Below, one piece after another: positions 1 through 4,198 of a stretch of 7,655 nt of DNA. The stretch comes from Candidatus Altarchaeota archaeon. Its GTDB lineage: Archaea; Altiarchaeota; Altiarchaeia; JAFGQM01. The translations under genes were made by a program, and so were the position numbers. The stretch lies in contig JAFGQM010000041.1 of NCBI GenBank assembly GCA_016935655.1, positions 1 through 7,655 of the forward strand, in the 5' to 3' direction. The notes beneath the pieces were generated by a model. It was not told the DNA's origin. It worked only from the letters and a program-made list of their open reading frames with translations, and ran no database searches. The stretch's first letter is position 1, and each line of letters starts with the position of its first letter.

Positions 1-521
1 TGCATATTCTGATAGGTTATGAATATCTGGTTCGGGCCGGGCTTGTACGCATCCAGCGTATACACCAAGACCGTGTCAAGACCTATCTCCCTGGAAAGCG
101 CATATGTCAAAAGGCTGTCCTTGCCGAATGTGAATGATATCAAAGCCCTGTCCTCGGCCTGGCCGTCATAAACCGGATACTTGATGTTCGAGTCTGAGAA
201 TTCATACTCTGAATCCAGGAATCTCTTCAGGAGATCACCAGACGATTCTTTCATTGTATCCGCGGCATACAAAAGGTCATACACCATGTTCTCAAAAATC
301 AATGACTTGAATAATGGGAGCGAAGTGTTGAGCTTGAGTTTCCTGTCATTGAAGAACAGGGGGAGATGACAGCTGAACAGGTAGGAGATGTGATCGACCA
401 AAACATCCTTGACACCGGACGGGTATTGTTCCCAGATATCCTGGGGATAAGTAAGCCTATATTCATTATCCTTGAACTTTATTCTTATGCCCCTCTTAAC
501 GCTGTCACATTCAATGTCCAT
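1..521 (-). CDS. PP-loop ATP-pyrophosphatase-like protein, N-terminal part (runs off the window)
   Basis: This frame stays open from an ATG at 519-521 to the window edge: 173 residues with no stop, so the C-terminus is missing. Residues 128-136 read ISFTFGKDS and are followed by LLTYALSREIGLDTVLVYTLD. That has the form of the PP-loop signature (usually SGGxDS/SGGKDS after a hydrophobic strand), followed by a helix and a second strand. Proteins of this superfamily adenylate a substrate with ATP and release pyrophosphate; examples are NAD synthetase, ExsB/QueC and tRNA thiolases. The substrate cannot be read from this fragment. The first 120 residues are not a domain I recognise, and the PP-loop sits late, so the protein has an N-terminal extension. 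The first Gly of the usual SGG is replaced (TFGKDS). No convincing TATA box or ribosome binding site precedes the ATG. The coding call is secure; the family call rests on one motif and its secondary-structure context. Confidence 0.72.
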   Translation of the reverse strand, partial: MDIECDSVKRGIRIKFKDNEYRLTYPQDIWEQYPSGVKDVLVDHISYLFSCHLPLFFNDRKLKLNTSLPLFKSLIFENMVYDLLYAADTMKESSGDLLKRFLDSEYEFSDSNIKYPVYDGQAEDRALISFTFGKDSLLTYALSREIGLDTVLVYTLDAYKPGPNQIFITYQNM

Positions 522-873
522 AAACTGGAGTTATCTCGAAATTAGTTGGGAAAACAGGATGGCACAGTTTTGATTTTATTGTTGGGAGAGCTTCTAATAC
601 AATATCATCTTTTTTCTCCACTGAAACGTGGAAGGGATTCATCAGTAAATTACACCCGTGGAATTTTTCTAAATTTTATGTTGATATTAATGGGAGGTGG
701 TATAAAAACTTTTAGAAATTTTTTTGGGAGCATCTTCGCTTCATCCATGTTTTTGAAATGCGATTGAAAATAAATTTTTTCGGAAATTAAGAAAAATTTT
801 GGAGAAAAAAGATGTGGGATGGAGAAAATATGTGTTGGCCGCCCACGAAAAGATTTGAACTGAAAGAAAAATT
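522..873. other. AT-rich intergenic region, no gene seen
   Basis: This is the gap between the minus-strand PP-loop gene and the first plus-strand gene. It is strongly AT-rich, especially from 655 to 810. A 73-codon frame (546-767, TTG start) has no recognisable content, and I treat it as chance. An isolated TATA-like box, TATAAAAA at 701-708 preceded by GGTGG, points rightward. It has no gene at the proper distance, only a six-codon ATG frame at 747, so it could drive a small RNA or be non-functional. The right end holds a 23-bp direct repeat and a tRNA-3'-end-like fragment, listed separately. Confidence 0.6.
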
Positions 874-886
874 TTGGAGAAAAAAG
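789..886. repeat. 23-bp perfect direct repeat, two copies 75 bp apart
   Basis: The copies lie at 789-811 and 864-886 and begin AAGAAAAATTTTGGAGAAAA. The sequence between them is not repeated, so this is not a simple tandem duplication of 75 bp. The second copy ends directly before the TATA box of the next gene (888-900). The unit is low in complexity, but 23 identical bases in a row is more than composition alone would readily give. It may be a regulatory element or a scar of insertion or duplication. Confidence 0.75.
840..860 (-). pseudogene. Possible decayed tRNA 3' end
   Basis: On the minus strand, 860 to 841 reads GTTCAAATC, then TTTT, then CGTGGGC, with G at 840. GTTCAAATC is the classic T-loop string, and CGTGGGC sits where the 3' acceptor strand of a tRNA would be, with G as discriminator. 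Only the G53-C61 and A52-T62 pairs of the T-stem are kept, and no anticodon or D arm can be found to the right, so it is not a working tRNA. It could be a relic left by integration into a tRNA, or chance. Confidence 0.22.
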
Positions 887-887
887 G

Positions 888-900
888 TTATAAAAATTAT
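888..900 (+). promoter_or_regulatory. TATA box of the gene at 931
   Basis: TTATAAAAATTAT is centred about 37 bases before the ATG at 931. It predicts a transcript start near 920 and a leader of about ten bases. The box would lie inside the coding sequence if the upstream ATG at 874 were used, which argues for the later start. Confidence 0.55.
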
Positions 901-930
901 TTTTTAGTCGTATTCCGTAACTATCTTACA

Positions 931-1635
931 ATGACGGGGAGAAAGAACAGGAGGGTTACCAAGTCCGGCGGGAGAATGCCAAAGGTAGAAGAAGGGAGAA
1001 AACTTTATATAGCTGGCGAGTTGCTCTCCAGTACAAAGGAGCCTACTGGGACCAGCGGAGCCTCTATATGCCACACCGTAGTATTCAAGTCCAGGGATGC
1101 GAACAAGGGAAAGGGCGCGCAAACTATGTGGCACATATTCCCGGCTTATGTGAACAGGTACATGAACCCAGAACACGTGCATCCTACTTATAGTATGGGC
1201 GCTATAAACGAGGACGCCAAAAGGGAGGAGAGATTGAGGAAGGGTCTGAGTGAAGAAACTCTTTTAATCGGGGGCATTAGCTCGGACATACACCCCCAAA
1301 GGGTTGTAGAGTTGGTCGTGGAGGATCTAGTCACAAAAGGCGCTAAGCCCGGGAGAATCGAAGTCACAATGGTGCCTGGGTCCTGCACATTCAAGAACTA
1401 TGATAACTCTAAGATCGCCTTTGAGAGCATGAGAAAATTGTTGAAGGAACAAAGCGCTATAAGGAATGTAAGGACGAAGGGCCTTGGTACATGGAACAGG
1501 CTGCCTTCGCAAGCAACGAGACTTAGAGAGGGACAAAGGCCGGATTGGATCAACGTTAAGGACGTGAAGGGCAGCAGGAGGGTGATTTCAAGGCCGGACA
1601 ATAGGACAGTGTGGAGGGACGATATGTCGTTTTAG
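931..1635 (+). CDS. Unrecognised basic protein, tentatively of the CheD glutamine-deamidase fold
   Basis: The protein has 234 residues from the ATG at 931. The frame extends to an ATG at 874, but that would place the TATA box inside the gene; an ATG at 976 is a third option. It is rich in Arg and Lys and has no signal peptide or membrane segment. I do not recognise it outright. Reading it beside the CheD family shows a similar order of elements. TSGASICHTVVF (Cys47) sits where CheD has TLGLGSC with its catalytic Cys. MWHIFPA (His68) sits where CheD has AHVMLP with its catalytic His. VVEDLVTKGAKPGRIEV then PGSCTFKNYDNSKIAFESMRKLL recall the CheD run L..L...GA....L.AKIFGGA..F...IG..N....... The Cys-His spacing is 21 instead of about 17. 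CheD removes the amide from receptor glutamines, but no chemotaxis gene is visible here, so a different substrate would be expected. It lies upstream of the serpin, with 66 bases between them and a separate promoter. The gene call is firm; the fold assignment is inference from memory. Confidence 0.7.
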   Translation: MTGRKNRRVTKSGGRMPKVEEGRKLYIAGELLSSTKEPTGTSGASICHTVVFKSRDANKGKGAQTMWHIFPAYVNRYMNPEHVHPTYSMGAINEDAKREERLRKGLSEETLLIGGISSDIHPQRVVELVVEDLVTKGAKPGRIEVTMVPGSCTFKNYDNSKIAFESMRKLLKEQSAIRNVRTKGLGTWNRLPSQATRLREGQRPDWINVKDVKGSRRVISRPDNRTVWRDDMSF

Positions 1636-1642
1636 AACGCAT

Positions 1643-1652
1643 CTATTATAAA
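1643..1652 (+). promoter_or_regulatory. TATA-like box of the serpin gene
   Basis: CTATTATAAA begins just after the upstream gene's TAG (1633-1635). It predicts a start near 1675-1678. The GAGGAG at 1678-1683 is about 18 bases from the ATG, too far to be a normal Shine-Dalgarno site. Confidence 0.45.
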
Positions 1653-1701
1653 CTACACATTATCCATTATTATTTTTGAGGAGTATACAAATTATTAAAC
1701 G

Positions 1702-2889
1702 ATGGGCTTGCACAATTTCTTTGGAAAGCCAAAGGGCCAGATGAAAGCAGATGCCAATCGGGATGATGTGGGGGCAAAAAACAAATTCGCGCTAGAGCTT
1801 TATAGCAAACTGAGGCAACCCGGGGGAAACCTGTTCTTCTCGCCGTTTAGTATATCCACCGCTCTTGCGATGGCTTATGTTGGTGCCCATGGCAAGACCA
1901 GGGACCAGATGGGAAATGCCCTGCATTTCGACTCGGATATGGCTCAACATAACAACGAATTTCGGAGATTATTACAGGAAACACTATCAAAAGGCTCCTG
2001 GAAGCTGAACATTGCAAACGCCCTTTGGGGGCAGGAGGGTATAGAATATCTCCTAGATTTCACAGATTCATTAAAGCGATATTACGGGTCAGAACTCCAG
2101 AGGGTAGATTTTAGGAAATCCGAGGAAGCCAGAGTCGAGATAAACAAGTGGGTCGAGGAGAGGACAAATGGCAAGATAGAAGAACTGATAGGGGAGGGGA
2201 TGATCCAACAATCGACTCTTCTCGTGTTGGTAAATGCGATATGGTTTAATGCCAAGTGGGCCAATCCATTTAAGGGTGAGGATACGTACGATGCTGAATT
2301 TAAGCTCCTGAACGGGGGGGGAACTAAGACCCCGTTCATGCACCAAACAGAGTTCTTCAATTATGCAGAGTACGGGAAGGTGCAGATTCTAGAGATGCCT
2401 TATGAGGGCAATGAACTTTCCATGATCATATTCTTGCCCAAAGATACGGGGGATTTGAGCTATGTGGAAGACCTGCTGATACCAGAGAACATTGGGGAAT
2501 ATTTATCGATTCTCAAGAGTGAAGAGGTTATTGTCACGATCCCGAAATTTAACCTAGTCTCAGAATTTCAATTGGAGGATATCTTGGCTGGGCTGGGTAT
2601 GGAAGATGCTTTTAACCCGGAATTGGCTGATTTTTCGGGCATGATAGACCCGGCGAAAATACGTGAGGAGAATGGCTTTTTCATCAGCTCAGTGATACAC
2701 AAGGCATTCGTTGACGTCTATGAGCTGGGAACCGAGGCGGCGGCTGCGACTGCCGTAATTATGGAAGCGGGCTGTTGTATGGAACCAGACAACAAGAGAT
2801 ACTTCACGGCCGACCACCCCTTCGTCTTTATCATCCTGAACAAACACACAAACAGCATATTGTTCTGTGGCCGCCTGATGAAGCCTTAA
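1702..2889 (+). CDS. Serpin (serine/cysteine protease inhibitor)
   Basis: The protein has 395 residues, close to the usual single-domain serpin length. Serpins trap a protease when it cleaves the reactive-centre loop, which then inserts into beta-sheet A. Family features seen: NLFFSPFSISTALAMAYVGAHGKT (about 43-66), LNIANALWG (102-110), VNAIWFNAKWANPF (177-190), F..YAEYGKVQILEMPYEGNELSMIIFLP (219-246), VIVTIPKF (276-283), SSVIHKAFVDVYELGTEAAAATA (329-351) and the C-terminal DHPFVFIILNKHTNSILFCGRL. The hinge is intact: Glu341 at P17, Thr344 at P14 and small residues from P12 to P7, which is the pattern of inhibitory members. Counting as in alpha-1-antitrypsin places P1 at Gly357 and P1' at Cys358, followed by Cys359, but the loop here is a few residues longer, so P1 could be a Cys. 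There is no signal peptide, so it probably acts inside the cell unless it is exported another way. Its stop codon overlaps the left copy of the tRNA-derived direct repeat by one base. Few archaeal serpins are known, and horizontal acquisition is plausible. Confidence 0.96.
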   Translation: MGLHNFFGKPKGQMKADANRDDVGAKNKFALELYSKLRQPGGNLFFSPFSISTALAMAYVGAHGKTRDQMGNALHFDSDMAQHNNEFRRLLQETLSKGSWKLNIANALWGQEGIEYLLDFTDSLKRYYGSELQRVDFRKSEEARVEINKWVEERTNGKIEELIGEGMIQQSTLLVLVNAIWFNAKWANPFKGEDTYDAEFKLLNGGGTKTPFMHQTEFFNYAEYGKVQILEMPYEGNELSMIIFLPKDTGDLSYVEDLLIPENIGEYLSILKSEEVIVTIPKFNLVSEFQLEDILAGLGMEDAFNPELADFSGMIDPAKIREENGFFISSVIHKAFVDVYELGTEAAAATAVIMEAGCCMEPDNKRYFTADHPFVFIILNKHTNSILFCGRLMKP

Positions 2890-2932
2890 AAGCCCCTGCC
2901 GGGAATTGAACCCGGGACCTCTTCCTGATTGT
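2889..2932 (-). repeat. Left attachment-type repeat: displaced tRNA-Thr 3' exon
   Basis: This copy is identical over 44 bases to 3663-3706. On the minus strand it contains the last 6 intron bases, the 3' half of the anticodon stem, the variable loop, the whole T arm, the acceptor 3' strand and the discriminator of tRNA-Thr, but no 5' half. It cannot form a tRNA. Its end coincides with the last base of the serpin stop codon, so before insertion the tRNA and the serpin would have been convergent with one base between them. Confidence 0.93.
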
Positions 2933-2943
2933 GGCTGACAGAG

Positions 2944-2969
2944 AATTTTGCGGTGCAAAATTTCTTTCC
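2944..2969 (+). terminator. Hairpin followed by a T-rich run, possible serpin terminator
   Basis: AATTTTGC (2944-2951), loop GGT, and GCAAAATT (2955-2962) form a perfect 8-bp stem, followed by TCTTTCC. The direction suits the serpin transcript, whose stop is 55 bases upstream. It lies inside the inserted segment, so the serpin would be using a terminator brought by the element. Archaeal termination relies mainly on the T-rich run, so function is uncertain. Confidence 0.35.
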
Positions 2970-2976
2970 GCCGGCG

Positions 2977-3050
2977 CTTTCTTCCCGAAATTCAGCATCA
3001 GCCGAATTTGGGTGCAAGTTCACTTTCGCGAACTTCGCGTTTGAAGAAAG
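2977..3050. other. Nested inverted repeats able to fold as a three-way junction
   Basis: An outer 8-bp stem, CTTTCTTC (2977-2984) with GAAGAAAG (3043-3050), encloses two short hairpins: AAATTC/GAATTT (2988-2993 with 3004-3009) and AAGTTC/GAACTT (3016-3021 with 3030-3035). Together with the hairpin at 2944-2962, this fills the stretch between the left repeat and the toxin stop. It could be a small structured RNA, an element end or recombinase-binding site, or simply accumulated palindromes. A 71-codon plus-strand frame crosses it but shows no recognisable protein. Confidence 0.35.
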
Positions 3051-3107
3051 GGCCACACATCGGGGTTGTTAAAACTGCGGAAAAAAATCAATTCACACTG
3101 CGGAAGT

Positions 3108-3368
3108 TTAGTAGATGTTATCATGGTGGTCATAGTCGAGCAATTCCACAACATTTTCATTAACTTGGTAAAGAAGGACGAATGCCTTCCAGACGTGGAC
3201 TCTTCTAGCACCTTTTTTATCGCCCCTGAGTGGTTTGAAGTGTAGCGGTTTCTCCAAGACATCGGCCACGGTCTTGTCAATAGCCTCCATCTGTTTCTTG
3301 TCCTTTTTGGCTATCTTGGCGAACTTCTTATCTAGATGGGGCGGGACGTCCAGAAGGAACTCGCTCAT
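3108..3368 (-). CDS. RelE/ParE-superfamily toxin
   Basis: The protein has 86 residues, the usual size for this superfamily, whose RelE-type members cut mRNA on the ribosome and whose ParE-type members poison gyrase. The N-terminal half (LDKKFAKIAKKDKKQMEAIDKTVADVLEKP) is the basic two-helix hairpin. The C-terminal half has the typical strands: KPLRGDKKGARRVHVWKAFVLLYQV (45-69) and the ending VELLDYDHHDNIY (74-86), with Arg and His residues in the region used for catalysis by RelE-type enzymes. This points to an mRNA interferase rather than a ParE, with moderate confidence. The start overlaps the antitoxin stop as ATGA (3365-3368), which implies translational coupling and antitoxin-first order. 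The gene lies wholly inside the tRNA-flanked segment. Confidence 0.88.
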   Translation of the reverse strand: MSEFLLDVPPHLDKKFAKIAKKDKKQMEAIDKTVADVLEKPLHFKPLRGDKKGARRVHVWKAFVLLYQVNENVVELLDYDHHDNIY

Positions 3369-3589
3369 CTTAGGCCGTAGCGCTTGGAGAAGTCATCCAC
3401 CCGGATGAAGGGACCCTCCCGTATCCGGTCCAGTTTCTCCAGATACCCCCGCTTGGCTTCTGGCTCTTCCTCAATCTGTGCTTTCATGAACAAGTCTATC
3501 TGCTTGCTCATGCTAAGCCCAAGCGACTTGCACATACTAGAATACTTTCGATAGACTTCTTCCGTGACGTTAAATGTTTTCAAGACCAT
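3365..3589 (-). CDS. Antitoxin with ribbon-helix-helix-like N-terminus, partner of the RelE-like toxin
   Basis: The protein has 74 residues. The N-terminus MVLKTFNVTEEVYRKYSSMCKSLGLSMSKQIDLFMKAQIEEE has the ribbon-helix-helix plan: a short strand with alternating residues (2-8), a helix (about 9-22), the turn LGLS, and a second helix (about 26-39). Such domains dimerise and bind palindromic operators. The remainder (PEAKRGYLEKLDRIREGPFIRVDDFSKRYGLR) is charged and would be the toxin-wrapping tail. It is the first gene of the operon. An inverted repeat directly before its ATG is the likely autoregulatory operator. The family is assigned by pattern and by its toxin neighbour, not by a recognised named homologue. 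Confidence 0.82.
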   Translation of the reverse strand: MVLKTFNVTEEVYRKYSSMCKSLGLSMSKQIDLFMKAQIEEEPEAKRGYLEKLDRIREGPFIRVDDFSKRYGLR

Positions 3590-3620
3590 CTTATTTAAGT
3601 TTAAATAAGGTTATTTAAAA
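3590..3620 (-). promoter_or_regulatory. Promoter and palindromic operator of the toxin-antitoxin operon
   Basis: CTTATTTAA (3590-3598), two bases, then TTAAATAAG (3601-3609) form a perfect 9-bp inverted repeat. A third half-site, TTATTTAA, follows at 3611-3618. The three half-sites start exactly 10 bp apart, one helical turn, which suits side-by-side dimers of a ribbon-helix-helix antitoxin. On the minus strand 3620-3611 reads TTTTAAATAA, a TATA box about 26 bases before the ATG at 3589. The transcript would therefore be leaderless, with the palindrome between TATA box and start, where bound antitoxin would block initiation. Confidence 0.72.
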
Positions 3621-3662
3621 ATACATGGTGTACAAGGCTGAGGACCCAAAACCGAAGACTAG

Positions 3663-3706
3663 AAAGCCCCTGCCGGGAATTGAACCCGGGACCTCTTCCT
3701 GATTGT
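3663..3706 (-). repeat. Right attachment-type repeat, within tRNA-Thr
   Basis: This is the second copy of the 44-bp direct repeat. It covers the entire 3' exon (3665-3700), 6 bases of intron (3701-3706) and 2 bases past the discriminator. Similarity to the left copy stops abruptly on both sides, apart from a short CTGA offset by two bases on the intron side. Confidence 0.93.
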
Positions 3707-3798
3707 CTGAAAACCAGCATCCTTTTTGGGGATGCAACACCTTTTCCTAAAAGGGGTTGCTACCAAGGAAGCGCTCTACCAGACTGAGCTACAGAGGC
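3665..3798 (-). tRNA. tRNA-Thr (anticodon GGU) with a 60-base intron at 37/38
   Basis: Folded on the minus strand, the acceptor GCCTCTG pairs with CAGGGGC (one G-T pair), with discriminator T. The D arm is GCTC...GAGC, the anticodon stem CTTCC pairs with GGAAG, and the T arm is CCGGG-TTCAATT-CCCGG. The exons total 74 bases and CCA is not encoded. Removing 3701-3760 gives the anticodon loop TTGGTAA, so the anticodon is GGU (Thr); U at the discriminator also fits archaeal tRNA-Thr. The intron sits at the standard archaeal 37/38 position. It forms two hairpins of its own: GCAAC-c-CCTTTT closing on AAAAGG-t-GTTGC, and GCATCC closing on GGATGC. The bulge-helix-bulge is imperfect: TTG of the 5' exon pairs with CAA near the intron end, and the next pair is G-A. 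The 3' exon is the right copy of the 44-bp repeat. Confidence 0.95.
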
Positions 3799-3827
3799 AA
3801 GTCTGAAGCGTTTATTTTGACTAGCAG

Positions 3828-3838
3828 TTAATTAAAAT
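3828..3838 (-). promoter_or_regulatory. TATA-like box of tRNA-Thr
   Basis: On the minus strand ATTTTAATTAA lies about 33 bases before the mature tRNA 5' end (3798), consistent with a transcript start a few bases upstream of it. Confidence 0.45.
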
Positions 3839-3925
3839 CTGTTTCTCGCTTTTAAAGGGTATGTCATTATTATAGCTGATTTCACAATGGCCTGGTATTG
3901 TGAGCGGATTACGGGGAAATCAACG

Positions 3926-3940
3926 TTTTTATATTTTAAA
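3926..3940 (+). promoter_or_regulatory. Promoter of the zinc protein-truD-GT4 operon
   Basis: TTTTTATATTTTAAA is centred 28 bases before the ATG at 3961, the spacing of a leaderless archaeal transcript. No Shine-Dalgarno sequence is present. Upstream, a 7-bp inverted repeat (TCACAAT 3882-3888, ATTGTGA 3897-3903) lies between the divergent tRNA and operon promoters and could be a regulator site. Confidence 0.65.
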
Positions 3941-3960
3941 GGCGAAAATATACAACTCAA

Positions 3961-4191
3961 ATGAACCTGGAGTCCCAACTACCGGAAAGTCTGGTGGAGG
4001 AAAGAGAATATTGCTTCAATTGCGGCAAAATTCTTGGCAGAGGTAGCCGAGGTGTTCGGGTTATGATAGAATCAATATCCACTGAAGACGAAGGCGTCGC
4101 TGTGGAATCCGAGACCAGTTACTTCTGCGAGAAATGCGCGCGCGGAGGCGTGTGCATAACCGTCAAAGGAACAGAAGAAAAGGAAGTCTAG
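3961..4191 (+). CDS. Small Cys-rich, probably zinc-binding protein
   Basis: The protein has 76 residues and two CxxC pairs, CFNC at 18-21 and CEKC at 56-59, with a further Cys at 65. Two CxxC knuckles separated by about 35 residues is the layout of a zinc ribbon or other treble-clef-like module. The middle part (GVRVMIESISTEDEGVAVESE) is predicted strand. It is acidic overall and has no signal peptide. It is the first gene of an operon: its TAG ends 7 bases before the truD ATG. A role in RNA or protein binding linked to TruD is possible, but nothing in the sequence proves it, and I do not recognise a named family. Confidence 0.75.
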   Translation: MNLESQLPESLVEEREYCFNCGKILGRGSRGVRVMIESISTEDEGVAVESETSYFCEKCARGGVCITVKGTEEKEV

Positions 4192-4198
4192 ACCTTTT

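Larger units (their letters stand above)
2889..3706. mobile_element. Mini integrated element at tRNA-Thr carrying a toxin-antitoxin pair
   Basis: A 44-bp perfect direct repeat (2889-2932 and 3663-3706, offset 774) brackets the toxin-antitoxin operon. The right copy is the 3' exon of the intact tRNA-Thr plus 6 bases of its intron. The left copy is the displaced 3' end. This is the arrangement produced when an element integrates by site-specific recombination in the 3' half of a tRNA gene and rebuilds the tRNA at one end. No recombinase gene fits in the 774 bp, so the element would have to be a deletion remnant or be moved by an integrase supplied from elsewhere. A simple segmental duplication of the tRNA end is the alternative. 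The repeat and its relation to the tRNA are seen directly; mobility is inferred. Confidence 0.7.

Noticed and set aside
546..767. 73-codon plus-strand frame starting with TTG.
   Set aside because: It lies in AT-rich sequence, includes the TATA box at 701-708, has no suitable promoter and shows no recognisable domain.
789..886. CRISPR-like repeat and spacer.
   Set aside because: There are only two AT-rich copies, no further units and no cas genes.
2313..2320. Run of eight G in the serpin gene, a possible frameshift or slippage site.
   Set aside because: The serpin frame is intact and family motifs continue on both sides, so there is no sign of a shift.
2082..2360. Antisense frames of 85-92 codons under the serpin.
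   Set aside because: They are shadows of a clearly coding gene in other frames; none has a promoter or domain.
3074..3105. ACTGCGGAA repeated twice (3074-3082, 3097-3105) just beyond the toxin stop.
   Set aside because: Nine bases in two copies is too little to support a repeat family or array.
2948..3163. 71-codon plus-strand frame within the inserted segment.
   Set aside because: It begins inside a hairpin, runs antisense into the toxin gene, and has a basic, low-order composition typical of chance translation.
3896..3916. TATTGTGAGCGGATTA resembles the Escherichia coli lac operator (12 matching bases).
   Set aside because: The second half of the lac operator is absent and the context is archaeal, with no LacI-type gene in view. 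It is probably chance; the local 7-bp inverted repeat is a separate feature.
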